From contig JBCBBH010000004.1 in NCBI GenBank assembly GCA_038531945.1, positions 1 through 64,000 on the forward strand: DNA of 64,000 bases. Direction: 5' to 3'. Positions 25,890 through 34,033 of this stretch are shown one piece after another. Positions within the stretch are counted from its first letter, which is position 1; each line of letters begins with the position of its first letter. This DNA comes from CALBPI01 sp038531945. Lineage in GTDB: Bacteria; Pseudomonadota; Gammaproteobacteria; Steroidobacterales; Woeseiaceae. The translations under genes and the position numbers were made by a program. Below the pieces are notes generated by a model. The model was not told the DNA's origin and ran no database searches. It saw only the letters and a list, made by a program, of their open reading frames with translations.

Positions 25890-25919
25890 ACCGACCTTTC
25901 GAGCAGAAAGTTTCGATCG

Positions 25920-26028
25920 CCTCATCTGTCGCCCAGCCCGAAGGCCGACCGCAGGAGTTGGCACCTTGCAGTGGACTGCAGGTTGCCCCGGCATCAAAGG
26001 GCCTGTCCCTCCGCCGGTCTCGATGAGC
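25920..26028 (-). ncRNA. SAM-I (S-box) riboswitch aptamer
   Basis: Read on the minus strand, the leader of metY contains the SAM-I core in order: CGGCGGAGGGACAGGCCC, GATGCCGGGGCAACCTGC, GCAAGGTGCCAACTCCTGC and a closing P1 helix CTCATC (26027-26022) / GATGAG (25926-25921). These match the invariant S-box elements (GGAGGGA-GGCCC, GGCAACC, GGTGCCAA-TCCTGC). It binds S-adenosylmethionine and turns off the methionine genes downstream, here metY and metX. Confidence 0.9.
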
Positions 26029-26034
26029 ATCTCG

Positions 26035-26063
26035 ATAGTCTTCGCTGCGCCCCGTGTTGTCAA
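26035..26063 (-). promoter_or_regulatory. Promoter of the SAM riboswitch-metYX transcript
   Basis: On the minus strand a perfect TTGACA (26063-26058) is 17 bases from GACTAT (26040-26035). The predicted start, about 26028, coincides with the first base of the aptamer's P1 helix, which supports the assignment. Confidence 0.65.
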
Positions 26064-26114
26064 CCGGCAATAACATTTGCATCGCGGGATGGTGATGCGT
26101 ACTATCGAGCTATT

Positions 26115-26140
26115 GTATTAACACGCTAATACACTAGTAC
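26115..26140 (+). promoter_or_regulatory. TrpR-like operator before the his operon
   Basis: GTATTA-ACACGC-TAATAC (26115-26132) is an inverted repeat, followed at once by CACTAGTAC (26132-26140), which matches a half-site of the E. coli trp operator (aCTAGTAC). The site touches the start codon of a TrpR-family gene, fitting autoregulation and control of the downstream his genes. Confidence 0.5.
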
Positions 26141-26452
26141 ATGAAACCAAACCGAGAATCGACAAGCAGGCTGGAAGTTCGTGCAGAACGCGCGCTGTGT
26201 GAGGCGATCGCAGCGTTATCCCTAGCCGAGGATATCCACGCGTTGTTGGTCGACTTGTGCACCCCGGCGGAGCTCCAGGCACTCGCAGATCGATGGAGTG
26301 TCGTGCGCATGCTGGAGGCCGGTCGCCCATATCGCGCGATACAATCTGACACCGGCATTAGCGTGACGACCATCGGCAGAGTCGCGCGCTGCCTGAATCA
26401 GGGAACCGGCGGTTACCGAGCCGCGCTCGACGCATTAGAACCCACCAATTAA
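26141..26452 (+). CDS. TrpR-family (YerC/YecD-like) regulator, probable histidine repressor
   Basis: 103 residues of the Trp-repressor superfamily. The helical core LVDLCTPAELQALADRWSVVRMLEAGRPYRAIQSDTGIS.. ends in the helix-turn-helix (AIQSDTGISVTTIGRVARCL, about 67-86). It is encoded 17 bases before hisG on the same strand. TrpR-like proteins in this position in Xanthomonadales and relatives have been proposed as HisR, repressors of histidine synthesis. The TrpR-box-like sequence overlapping its start supports autoregulation. The family is certain; histidine as ligand is inference. No ribosome-binding site is visible before the ATG, which abuts the operator. Confidence 0.82.
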   Translation: MKPNRESTSRLEVRAERALCEAIAALSLAEDIHALLVDLCTPAELQALADRWSVVRMLEAGRPYRAIQSDTGISVTTIGRVARCLNQGTGGYRAALDALEPTN

Positions 26453-26469
26453 CGGAATACTCAACAATC

Positions 26470-27372
26470 ATGTCACGCGATGAACAGCGGCTGCGCGTCG
26501 CAGTCCAAAAATCCGGTCGACTGACCGAAAAGACGATTTCGCTGCTGGAACGCTGCGGACTCGAGATTCGTACCAGTAAAGACCAGCTGTTCTGCTACGG
26601 CGAGAACATGCCGATTGATCTGCTGCTCGTGCGTGATGACGACATCCCGGGCCTCGTCGCTGAAGATGTGTGTGACCTTGGTATCGCAGGGTTGAATATC
26701 CTTGAGGAAACGCGGCTAAACGGGTCGCTGGGCGAAAGCAGCGAGCCCTTTCAACTACTCCGCAAACTCGACTTCGGGCACTGTCGTTTGTCGCTGGCTG
26801 CAGCGAAAGAAACAAGCTGGAATGGCCCCGCCAGTCTGTCAGGCAAGCGAATCGCGACCAGTTATCCTGCAATTACGCGCGATTTTCTTGCGCGTCAGAA
26901 CATCACCGCCGAAGTTGTCTACTTTTCTGGCGCCGTTGAGATAGCGCCGCGACTCGGCCAGGCCGAGTTCATTTGTGACTTGGTGTCCACCGGTTCGACC
27001 CTCGCAGCGAACGGGCTCGTCGAACTCGACACCATGCTGGAGAGCGAGGTCTGCCTCGTACAAACCCCGGTGCCGCTCAGCGAGTTCAAGCAGAACTGGA
27101 TTGATCGATTGCTCCAGCGCATGCAAGGCGTCATGCAGGTCAGCGAAAGCAAGTACATCATGCTCCACGCACCTCGAGATGCCCTAAGCGAAATCAAGGC
27201 GATCCTGCCGGGGTCCGAAGCGCCCACTGTGCTGCCGCTCGAGGGATTGAGCGATCGGGTTGCGGTACACGCGGTATGCCGCGAAAACGTGTTTTGGGAG
27301 ACGCTCGAATCACTCAAGAAAGCCGGCGCAAGTTCGATGCTCGTTTTGCCCGTCGAAAAGATGCTTGCATGA
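26470..27372 (+). CDS. hisG: ATP phosphoribosyltransferase, long form
   Basis: 300 residues, the long homohexameric HisG type with a C-terminal ACT-like histidine-binding domain (about 228-300) and no need for HisZ. RVAVQKSGRLTEKTISLLERCG opens the protein; DLGIAGLNILEE and CDLVSTGSTLAANGLVELD (PRPP-binding) are diagnostic. It makes phosphoribosyl-ATP, the committed step of histidine synthesis, and is feedback-inhibited by histidine. The stop overlaps the hisD start in ATGA. Confidence 0.96.
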   Translation: MSRDEQRLRVAVQKSGRLTEKTISLLERCGLEIRTSKDQLFCYGENMPIDLLLVRDDDIPGLVAEDVCDLGIAGLNILEETRLNGSLGESSEPFQLLRKLDFGHCRLSLAAAKETSWNGPASLSGKRIATSYPAITRDFLARQNITAEVVYFSGAVEIAPRLGQAEFICDLVSTGSTLAANGLVELDTMLESEVCLVQTPVPLSEFKQNWIDRLLQRMQGVMQVSESKYIMLHAPRDALSEIKAILPGSEAPTVLPLEGLSDRVAVHAVCRENVFWETLESLKKAGASSMLVLPVEKMLA

Positions 27373-28670
27373 AACTTCGAAGGTTTAACTGGTCGGCACT
27401 GGACGCGCCTCAGCGCAATGCGCTAATGCAACGACCTGCGGTCACTGCCGACGCACGCATCGCCGCCATCGTTGACGACATAGTGCGTCAGGTTCGAACG
27501 GACGGCGACGCAGCACTGCTGTCGCTGACAGCAGAGCTCGACAAGGTGACGCTGGACACAGTTGCCGTGCCAAAGTCTCAGATCGACAGCGCTTGCGAGC
27601 AACTAAGTGAATCTGATCGAAACGCGATCCAGGTTGCGATTCGAAATGTTCGAATCTTCCACGAAGCCCAAGTCACGCAGCCAATCGACGTCGAGACCAG
27701 CCCGGGCGTACGATGTGAACGCATCGCGCGTCCGATTGGCGCGGTCGGGCTGTATGTTCCCTCCGGCAGCGCACCGTTGCCTTCTGCGGCGATCATGATG
27801 GCCGTCCCGGCAGATATCGCGGGTTGTCCGCAGCGCATACTTTGTGCGCCACCGAGAGCCGACGGTACCGTCGATCCATCAATACTGTACGTCGCATCGC
27901 TGACCGGTATCTCGGAGGTGTTTAGCGTTGGCGGCGCCCAGGCGATTGCAGCCATGGCCTATGGCACAGAAACCGTACCTCGAGTGAGCAAGATTTTTGG
28001 TCCGGGAAACGCTTACGTCGCGCAAGCCAAATCCATGGTCGCGAGCGATCCCAACGGCGCCGCACAGGATCTTCCAGCAGGTCCTTCCGAGGTCCTCGTA
28101 ATTGCCGACCAAACCGCCCGGGCCGACGTCGTCGCGGCCGACCTGTTGTCGCAAGCTGAACATGGCCCGGACTCGCAGGTAGTGTTGCTCGCGACAGACG
28201 CCGGTCTGATCGACGAAGTTCAAACCGCCCTCGCCCAGCAGCTTGGCGAACTGCCACGCCGCGAGATTGCCACTCAAGCACTGACTCACAGCATTCTGAT
28301 CCTGGTGGACTCAATCGAAGATGCCGTTAACATCAGCAACGACTACGCGCCGGAACACTTGATCGTCAACACATCGAACGCACGAGCATTACTGCCATCG
28401 ATCACCAATGCCGGTTCAGTGTTCCTTGGTCCATGGACACCAGAATCCCTGGGCGACTACTGCAGCGGCACCAACCATGTCTTGCCAACCTACGGTTTTG
28501 CACGGAATTTTTCAGGACTTGGCATCGAACAGTTCCAACGCTTAATGACGATCCAGGAGGCCTCGGAGCAAGGCTTGCATGGGCTCGGTCCAGTCGCTCA
28601 AACGCTCGCCAGACTTGAGGGTCTGACGGCACACGAACGTGCCGTCGCTGTGCGGGTGGCACCCCGATGA
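27369..28670 (+). CDS. hisD: Histidinol dehydrogenase
   Basis: 433 residues from ATG 27369, in a four-base ATGA overlap with hisG; the frame is open further upstream but inside hisG. The NAD and zinc regions are IGLYVPSGSAPLPSAAIMMAVPA (here GAVGLYVPSGSAPL), KIFGPGNAYVAQAKS, DLPAGPSEVLVIAD, LLSQAEHGPDSQVVLL with zinc-site Gln and His, and NAGSVFLGPWTPESLGDYCSG. It carries out the last two oxidations to histidine and overlaps hisC by ATGA. Confidence 0.97.
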   Translation: MKLRRFNWSALDAPQRNALMQRPAVTADARIAAIVDDIVRQVRTDGDAALLSLTAELDKVTLDTVAVPKSQIDSACEQLSESDRNAIQVAIRNVRIFHEAQVTQPIDVETSPGVRCERIARPIGAVGLYVPSGSAPLPSAAIMMAVPADIAGCPQRILCAPPRADGTVDPSILYVASLTGISEVFSVGGAQAIAAMAYGTETVPRVSKIFGPGNAYVAQAKSMVASDPNGAAQDLPAGPSEVLVIADQTARADVVAADLLSQAEHGPDSQVVLLATDAGLIDEVQTALAQQLGELPRREIATQALTHSILILVDSIEDAVNISNDYAPEHLIVNTSNARALLPSITNAGSVFLGPWTPESLGDYCSGTNHVLPTYGFARNFSGLGIEQFQRLMTIQEASEQGLHGLGPVAQTLARLEGLTAHERAVAVRVAPR

Positions 28671-29758
28671 CAGTGATTACCGCTCTTGCTCGACCGGAGA
28701 TTCGCGCGTTGAAAGCCTACGTCCCGGCTCAGTACGCAGAAGGTGCAGTGCGCCTGAACGCTAACGAGTCTGCAGAGCGTGTTTCAGGCGATGATACCCC
28801 AGAGGGAATGAACCGCTACCCGGAGGCACGACCACTCGCGTTGACACAGACACTCGCTCGGCACTTTGGGGTTTCAGAAGACCGAACCTTCGTCACTCGC
28901 GGCAGTAGCGAAGCGATCGACTTACTCATCCGTTGCTTCTGCCGGCCCGGCATTGACCAGATCGTCGTTTGCCCGCCAACGTTTGGCATGTACAGCGTCT
29001 ACGCCGACCTTCAAGGTGCACGGGTCAAATCGATACCGCTGATCGCCGATCAGCAGTTTGCGCTTCCTGTTGAACAGATCGTTCATGAATGGAGCGGGAC
29101 TGATCGGCTGGTCTTCGTAACATCCCCGAACAACCCAACGGGCAATGCGCAACCGACCTCTTGCGTGTCGCAGCTCGCAGAGTCGCTAAGTGGACGCGGT
29201 GTGGTCGTCGTGGACGCCGCTTATACAGAGTTTGCGGAACAGGATCTTGTAACCCCGCTCCTGGAGCACGACAACGTCATTGTTTTGCGAACACTCTCTA
29301 AAGCGTACGGACTTGCCGGCCTCAGATGCGGCGCCGCACTCGGATGTTCCGATGCGATTGAGCTGCTGTCGAAAGCAATGCCGCCTTACGCGGTACCGAC
29401 ACCAAGCACCGCTGTTGCGCTTGCGGCAATGGCAGAGTCGGCGCTGACTGGTATGGCTGATCGAATCGCCCAGGTGCGACAGGAACGTGAACGGATTGCC
29501 AAACAAATATCGAAACTGACGTTGGTCCGAAATATCTATCCGAGTGACGCGAATTTCCTGCTGGTGCAGTTTGACGATGCCGAACAAGTGCTGTCACGTT
29601 GCGCTGCGGCAGGGCTATTGCTGCGTGATTTCACGCAATCACCTTTCACACCGGGTGCAATACGCATCAGTGTCGGGACTCCGGCCATCAATGATCAGCT
29701 CATCGAAACACTCCGTCAGCTAGATCGTTCGGATGCACGGAGCGCCGTCGCACAATGA
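28667..29758 (+). CDS. hisC: Histidinol-phosphate aminotransferase
   Basis: 363 residues, class II aminotransferase fold. LNANESAERV and MNRYPEARPLAL near the start, VTSPNNPTGNAQP, VVVDAAYTEFAEQ and the PLP lysine in RTLSKAYGLAGLRCG identify HisC. It transaminates imidazole-acetol phosphate with glutamate. The start overlaps hisD by ATGA and the stop overlaps hisB by ATGA. Confidence 0.95.
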   Translation: MTVITALARPEIRALKAYVPAQYAEGAVRLNANESAERVSGDDTPEGMNRYPEARPLALTQTLARHFGVSEDRTFVTRGSSEAIDLLIRCFCRPGIDQIVVCPPTFGMYSVYADLQGARVKSIPLIADQQFALPVEQIVHEWSGTDRLVFVTSPNNPTGNAQPTSCVSQLAESLSGRGVVVVDAAYTEFAEQDLVTPLLEHDNVIVLRTLSKAYGLAGLRCGAALGCSDAIELLSKAMPPYAVPTPSTAVALAAMAESALTGMADRIAQVRQERERIAKQISKLTLVRNIYPSDANFLLVQFDDAEQVLSRCAAAGLLLRDFTQSPFTPGAIRISVGTPAINDQLIETLRQLDRSDARSAVAQ

Positions 29759-30819
29759 ACAAGCGCAGAATCCTCTTCGTCGATCGAGACGGGACACTGA
29801 TCGAAGAGCCGGAAGATCAGCAGGTGGATCAAATCTCCAAGATTCGCTTAGTCCCAGATGTCATCGAATCGCTTCAAAAACTGACGCGCGCGGGCTGGGA
29901 GCTCGTCATGGTGACCAATCAAGACGGCCTTGGAACCGCATCGTTTCCACGAGAGACTTTCGATGGCCCACACGAGTTCATGCTCGCCCTCTTTGCGAGT
30001 CAGGGTATTCATTTTGCCGAGACTTTTGTGTGCCCCCATCTTCCGGAAGATCGATGTGCTTGCCGGAAGCCCGCTGCCGGACTACTGACGCAGTTTCTCG
30101 CCGCAAACGCTATCGATATTACGCGCTCCGCAGTCGTCGGGGACCGGCAGACAGATATCGGCTTGGCCGAAGCCATCGGGATTACCGGCTTCTTGCTCAG
30201 CAAAGAGCTGGATTGGCCGGAGATCGCCCACCGCCTGATCACGCAACCAAGACGCGCGAGCGTTAGCCGAAAGACGAATGAAACCGCCATACTGTGCGAG
30301 CTGGATTTGGATAAAACGGCACCGCAAGAGATTTCGACGGGCATCGGGTTTCTCGATCACATGCTTGAGCAACTCGGCAAACACGGTGGATTCGCTCTGC
30401 GCCTGACGTGTGACGGCGATTTGCATATTGACGATCATCACTCCATCGAAGACATCGCACTGACGCTGGGCGATGCGATGCGTCAGGCACTGGGCAACAA
30501 GTACGGTATTGCACGCTATGGCTTTGTCGTGCCAATGGACGAGGCAGAAGCACGCGTCACCGTAGACCTCTCTGGGCGACCCGCCACACGACTCGATATT
30601 CCGCTCCGGCGAGAAACTGTGGGCGGCCTTGCGACAGAAATGGTCCCGCACTTTTTTGAATCGCTGGCCCAGACGCTCGGCGCGGCGATCCAGATCACTT
30701 CAACAGGCGACAACGATCATCACATCATCGAAGCTTGTTTTAAGGGATTGGGTCGTGCACTCCGTCAAGCGTTCGGCCGAGACGGTGATGATCTTCCATC
30801 GACCAAGGGAATCCTGTGA
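29755..30819 (+). CDS. hisB: Bifunctional histidinol-phosphatase / imidazoleglycerol-phosphate dehydratase
   Basis: 354 residues, the enterobacterial-type fusion. The N-terminal HAD phosphatase (about 1-165) has the nucleophile motif FVDRDGTL and the zinc loop CPHLPEDRCACRKP. The C-terminal dehydratase (about 170-354) has GIGFLDHMLEQLGKHG, DDHHSIEDIALTLG and GDNDHHIIEACFKGLGRAL, the manganese-binding His motifs. One polypeptide thus covers two separated steps of the pathway. The overlap with hisH is GTGA. Confidence 0.97.
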   Translation: MNKRRILFVDRDGTLIEEPEDQQVDQISKIRLVPDVIESLQKLTRAGWELVMVTNQDGLGTASFPRETFDGPHEFMLALFASQGIHFAETFVCPHLPEDRCACRKPAAGLLTQFLAANAIDITRSAVVGDRQTDIGLAEAIGITGFLLSKELDWPEIAHRLITQPRRASVSRKTNETAILCELDLDKTAPQEISTGIGFLDHMLEQLGKHGGFALRLTCDGDLHIDDHHSIEDIALTLGDAMRQALGNKYGIARYGFVVPMDEAEARVTVDLSGRPATRLDIPLRRETVGGLATEMVPHFFESLAQTLGAAIQITSTGDNDHHIIEACFKGLGRALRQAFGRDGDDLPSTKGIL

Positions 30820-31421
30820 ACTCGGAAGTCGCAATCATTGACACCGGCGGCGCGAATATTGCGTCGCTTACGTTCGCGCTGGAGCGACTCTCGGCGAACG
30901 TCACGCTGTCGACTGAAGCTAACGTGCTGAGGAATTCAACCCATGTCGTACTGCCCGGCGTTGGTGCGGCGATGGATGCGATGACCCGACTGGAGCAAAT
31001 GAACTTGACCGACGTGGTGCGAACGCTCACCCAACCTGTTCTCGGAATCTGCCTCGGTATGCAACTACTGGCGGAGTTCTCCGAGGAACAAGGCGCAAGA
31101 TGCCTTGGGATAACACCTGACAAGACGGTGCAGTTGCTCGCAAAAAACGGTGAGACGGTGCCACACATGGGTTGGAACCAGCTGACGCACCTTGCCGACG
31201 AACCCCTGCTGCGCGATATTTCTGAGGAAGACCATTTCTATTTTGTACACAGTTTTGCGGTTCCAGTAGGCGAGTTCACCATCGCGAACTGTCACTACAC
31301 ACAAGAATTTTCGGCCATCATTCGCAAGGGCAATTTCTACGGAACCCAGTTCCATCCAGAAAGATCCTCCGCTGCGGGCGCGCAGTTACTGAAGAACTTT
31401 TTGAATCTCAAGTCGTCATGA
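30816..31421 (+). CDS. hisH: Imidazole glycerol phosphate synthase, glutaminase subunit
   Basis: 201 residues from a GTG start overlapping hisB. It is a class I glutamine amidotransferase with the nucleophile Cys in GICLGMQLLAEFSEE and the His/Glu of the triad in GTQFHPERSSAAG, where most HisH proteins have HPEKS. VLPGVGAAMDAM is the oxyanion segment. It supplies ammonia to HisF through the heterodimer channel and overlaps hisA by ATGA. Confidence 0.96.
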   Translation: MNSEVAIIDTGGANIASLTFALERLSANVTLSTEANVLRNSTHVVLPGVGAAMDAMTRLEQMNLTDVVRTLTQPVLGICLGMQLLAEFSEEQGARCLGITPDKTVQLLAKNGETVPHMGWNQLTHLADEPLLRDISEEDHFYFVHSFAVPVGEFTIANCHYTQEFSAIIRKGNFYGTQFHPERSSAAGAQLLKNFLNLKSS

Positions 31422-32146
31422 AGATCATACCCGCGATCGATATTCGCCATGGCAAAACCGTTCGGCTTCTGCACGGTGACTACGACCAACAGACGACCTA
31501 CGAGGTCGATCCGAGGTCGCTGGCCATTCGCTACGCCGAGCTATCGATGACCGACCTTCATTTGGTCGATCTCGACGGTGCGTTGGAAGGTCAACCAAGG
31601 AATGCTGCACTGCTTGCGGAAATTGTGGCGACGACGTCAGCGGAAGTTCAAATCGGCGGCGGAATTCGATCGACATCGCATGTCGAACACTTATTGCAAA
31701 TCGGAGTGAGTCGGGTCGTTATTGGTAGCCTGGCGGTTAATCAACCAAAGCTTGTCTCGCAATGGATGGCGGATTTCGGACCCGAGCGTATCGTGCTTGC
31801 GATCGATGTTCGTTTGGATCAGGTAGGCGCTGCACGTGTTGCGACCGAGGGTTGGACGAAGACGCACGACGTGACAGCAAGTGAACTCATCCGGCAATAC
31901 GCATCGGCGGGACTCAAGCAAATCTTGTGTACGGATATTGGGCGTGACGGTGCGTTGAGCGGCCCATCGATTGAACTCTACCGCGCGTTAGCGCGGGATT
32001 TCCCTCAGATTGCCATTCAAGCATCGGGCGGGGTCAGTCGCATCGAAGACTTGATCGCGCTCAGAGAAACGGGCGTTAGCGGTGCCATCACGGGACGTGC
32101 GTTGCTCGAGGGTCACATCACCGATGAGGAGATAAGACAATTCTGA
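31418..32146 (+). CDS. hisA: ProFAR isomerase
   Basis: 242 residues, (beta-alpha)8 barrel. IPAIDIRHGKTVRLLHGDY carries the first catalytic Asp; VQIGGGIRS and VVIGSLAVNQP form one phosphate site, and TDIGRDGALSGPSIELY the second catalytic Asp region. QASGGVSRIEDL completes the barrel. It isomerises the ProFAR aminoaldose to PRFAR. The stop TGA (32144-32146) overlaps the proposed CTG start of hisF. Confidence 0.97.
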   Translation: MKIIPAIDIRHGKTVRLLHGDYDQQTTYEVDPRSLAIRYAELSMTDLHLVDLDGALEGQPRNAALLAEIVATTSAEVQIGGGIRSTSHVEHLLQIGVSRVVIGSLAVNQPKLVSQWMADFGPERIVLAIDVRLDQVGAARVATEGWTKTHDVTASELIRQYASAGLKQILCTDIGRDGALSGPSIELYRALARDFPQIAIQASGGVSRIEDLIALRETGVSGAITGRALLEGHITDEEIRQF

Positions 32147-32931
32147 CCAAGCGCATTATTCCTTGCCTCGATGTTCGCGATGGCAAAGTCGTAAAAGGCG
32201 TTCAATTCGCGAACCACAAAGTAGTCGGCGATATCATCGAACTCGCACGGCGCTATCGCGACGAAGGCGCCGATGAACTGGTGTTCTACGACATTACGGC
32301 GAGCCCCGACGGCCGTTCAGTCGATCGAAGCTGGGTCAGTGCAGTGGCCAAGGTTCTCGACCTGCCCTTTTGTGTCGCAGGCGGTATTCGTAGCGTGCGA
32401 GATGCCACTGAAGTACTCAATCGAGGCGCCGACAAGATATCGATCAATTCGCCTGCATTGGAACAGCCCGAACTCATCAACGATTTGGCCGCCCGATTTG
32501 GTAGGCAATGCGTTGTCGTGGGCATCGACACGCACTGGGACGGCGTTCAGTGGCAGGTATACCAATACACGGGTGACCCGGAGCGCACAGCGAACACATC
32601 GCGCCTTACCGAGCAGTGGATCGTTGAGGTGCAAGCCCGCGGTGCGGGCGAGATCGTCCTCAACTGCATGAACAAGGATGGTGTCCGTGACGGCTACGAT
32701 GTCGCGCAGCTTCAAACGATGCGCGAGATCTGCGAAGTCCCCCTCATTGCTTCGGGCGGCGCCGGTAGCCTCGGCCACTTCCTAGACGTTTTCGAGAAGT
32801 GCAAAGTCGATGGCGCGTTGGCAGCCAGCGTGTTCCATAGCGGAGAGATTCGGATACAAGACCTAAAAGCATATCTTTCGAACCACGGCTTGCCGGTTCG
32901 CCGAGCCCGCAACAACAGCGAGGCCGCATAG
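32143..32931 (+). CDS. hisF: Imidazole glycerol phosphate synthase, cyclase subunit (non-ATG start)
   Basis: 262 residues if translation starts at CTG 32143. The N-terminus TKRIIPCLDVRDGKVVKGVQF contains the catalytic Asp of CLDV and must be translated, yet no ATG, GTG or TTG lies between the in-frame TGA at 32125-32127 and that motif. The next standard start, GTG 32281, would lose about 46 residues including the catalytic Asp. CTG 32143 would make a CTGA overlap with hisA, matching the NTGA overlaps at the five hisG-to-hisA junctions. ATT 32140 is the alternative; GAGGAG at 32126-32131 is 8 bases from ATT and 11 from CTG. Other signatures: ELVFYDITASPDGR, CVAGGIRSV, ASGGAGSLGHFLDVF. Confidence 0.9.
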   Translation: MTKRIIPCLDVRDGKVVKGVQFANHKVVGDIIELARRYRDEGADELVFYDITASPDGRSVDRSWVSAVAKVLDLPFCVAGGIRSVRDATEVLNRGADKISINSPALEQPELINDLAARFGRQCVVVGIDTHWDGVQWQVYQYTGDPERTANTSRLTEQWIVEVQARGAGEIVLNCMNKDGVRDGYDVAQLQTMREICEVPLIASGGAGSLGHFLDVFEKCKVDGALAASVFHSGEIRIQDLKAYLSNHGLPVRRARNNSEAA

Positions 32932-32932
32932 C

Positions 32933-33223
32933 GTGGAATTCTTGCAAGAGCTGCACGGTCAGCTTCTCGATCGACAACGCGAGGGCAACGTGGATTCCAG
33001 CTACACAGCGAAGTTGTTAGCCAGTGGCGTGCTTAAAATCGCACAAAAAGTGGGTGAGGAAGGCGTCGAGGTTGCGCTAGCGGGTGTCGCGCAGGATGAC
33101 AACGCACTGCTTGGAGAGTGCGCCGACCTGCTCTATCACCTGAACGTGTTGCTCATCAATCGCGACCTCTCCTGGCGTGATGTCGAAGCCGTACTCAAAC
33201 AGCGCCACGTCCCGAAGTCATGA
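32933..33223 (+). CDS. hisE: Phosphoribosyl-ATP pyrophosphatase
   Basis: 96 residues from GTG 32933, one base after hisF. It holds only the HisE (MazG-like) domain: SSYTAKLLASGVLKIAQKVGEEGVEVALA and ECADLLYHLNVLLINRD contain the Glu/Asp metal ligands. E. coli-type relatives are HisIE fusions, but the HisI cyclohydrolase domain is absent here and nowhere else in the window, so hisI must be unlinked. It hydrolyses phosphoribosyl-ATP to phosphoribosyl-AMP. Its end overlaps a convergent thioesterase gene by six bases. Confidence 0.95.
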   Translation: MEFLQELHGQLLDRQREGNVDSSYTAKLLASGVLKIAQKVGEEGVEVALAGVAQDDNALLGECADLLYHLNVLLINRDLSWRDVEAVLKQRHVPKS

Positions 33224-34033
33224 TTCGGGCGCACGCTCCCGGAACAATCCCGTTTGATAGCTAATGGCCAGCAGCAATCCATCGTCGCGGAACAATCGAT
33301 TTTCCTGATTGACCAACCCGTCCCGGACGACCTGCGAGCGCGTATCCAGTAGAACTGGCGCGTCCTTCGCACCGCGCACCTGTTCCTCTGTTCCATAGAT
33401 GTGCGTCCCCAACGCTATCGTCGATGCAGGGACTCTGCCGTCCGCACAGAAAAAAGTCCGCGGCATGGGTGTATCCGCGATCGACAAAAGCGCCAGGTCA
33501 TCCAACGGTCGCCCGTCACGCTCACGTACCCAAGTAGCCGACAGTGGTGCTGAATTTTTTTGGAAAGGACGCCCCTTGGCCAACCGAATATCGTAGTGCT
33601 CGAACCAGGTCGGCGTTCCGGGTTGCGCCGGCAAGGGAAACGACGACTCAAAATCGCGAAACTCACCTGCTGGCTTTTCGTAAGAAAGCGATGTCGTCTG
33701 TCGGTCGCCCATCACAATCTGACACGACGCCATCATTCGTTGCGTATCTGGGTCGATCAGCGATGCGTGCCAGAAGTCCAACGTGCGACGGCTCTCGAGC
33801 AGTTCAACGCGGACCTCGCAGACTTCGCCTCGAACCGGTGCTTGAAACATCACCTGTTGCGAGACTATTTGGCTTCGCCGCGGCTCTTGCTGATTCACCG
33901 CCGCTCCAAGCACGGCGGCTTGCCAGCCACCGAATGCACTATCGCCGTTCCAGAACCGCGGATCCGTTGGCACGTCGAACGTGGTTTCGTTCTTTCGGAT
34001 GAGTTGAATTGCAGAATCCAGTGCGTAGGTCAT
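33218..34033 (-). CDS. TesB-like acyl-CoA thioesterase (double hotdog)
   Basis: 271 residues. Two hotdog halves are visible. The N-terminal one has DPRFWNGDSAFGGWQAAVLGAAV, matching the FGGW segment of TesB-like acyl-CoA thioesterases, and VSQQVMFQAPVRGEVCEVRVELLESRRTLDFWHASL. The C-terminal half ends DGRVPASTIALGTHIYG and DGLVNQENRLFRDDGLLLAISYQTGLFRE, the latter close to the usual RAFxDGRGLVRGRVFxxDGxLVASxxQEGLxR pattern. It probably hydrolyses acyl-CoAs in the cytoplasm; the substrate is unknown. Its start directly abuts the lysAC stop, so it closes that operon, and it converges on hisE. Confidence 0.85.
   Translation of the reverse strand: MTYALDSAIQLIRKNETTFDVPTDPRFWNGDSAFGGWQAAVLGAAVNQQEPRRSQIVSQQVMFQAPVRGEVCEVRVELLESRRTLDFWHASLIDPDTQRMMASCQIVMGDRQTTSLSYEKPAGEFRDFESSFPLPAQPGTPTWFEHYDIRLAKGRPFQKNSAPLSATWVRERDGRPLDDLALLSIADTPMPRTFFCADGRVPASTIALGTHIYGTEEQVRGAKDAPVLLDTRSQVVRDGLVNQENRLFRDDGLLLAISYQTGLFRERAPES

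Noticed and set aside
26453..26469. Histidine-rich leader peptide before hisG
   Set aside because: The 17-base gap and the region before the regulator contain no run of His codons and no terminator.
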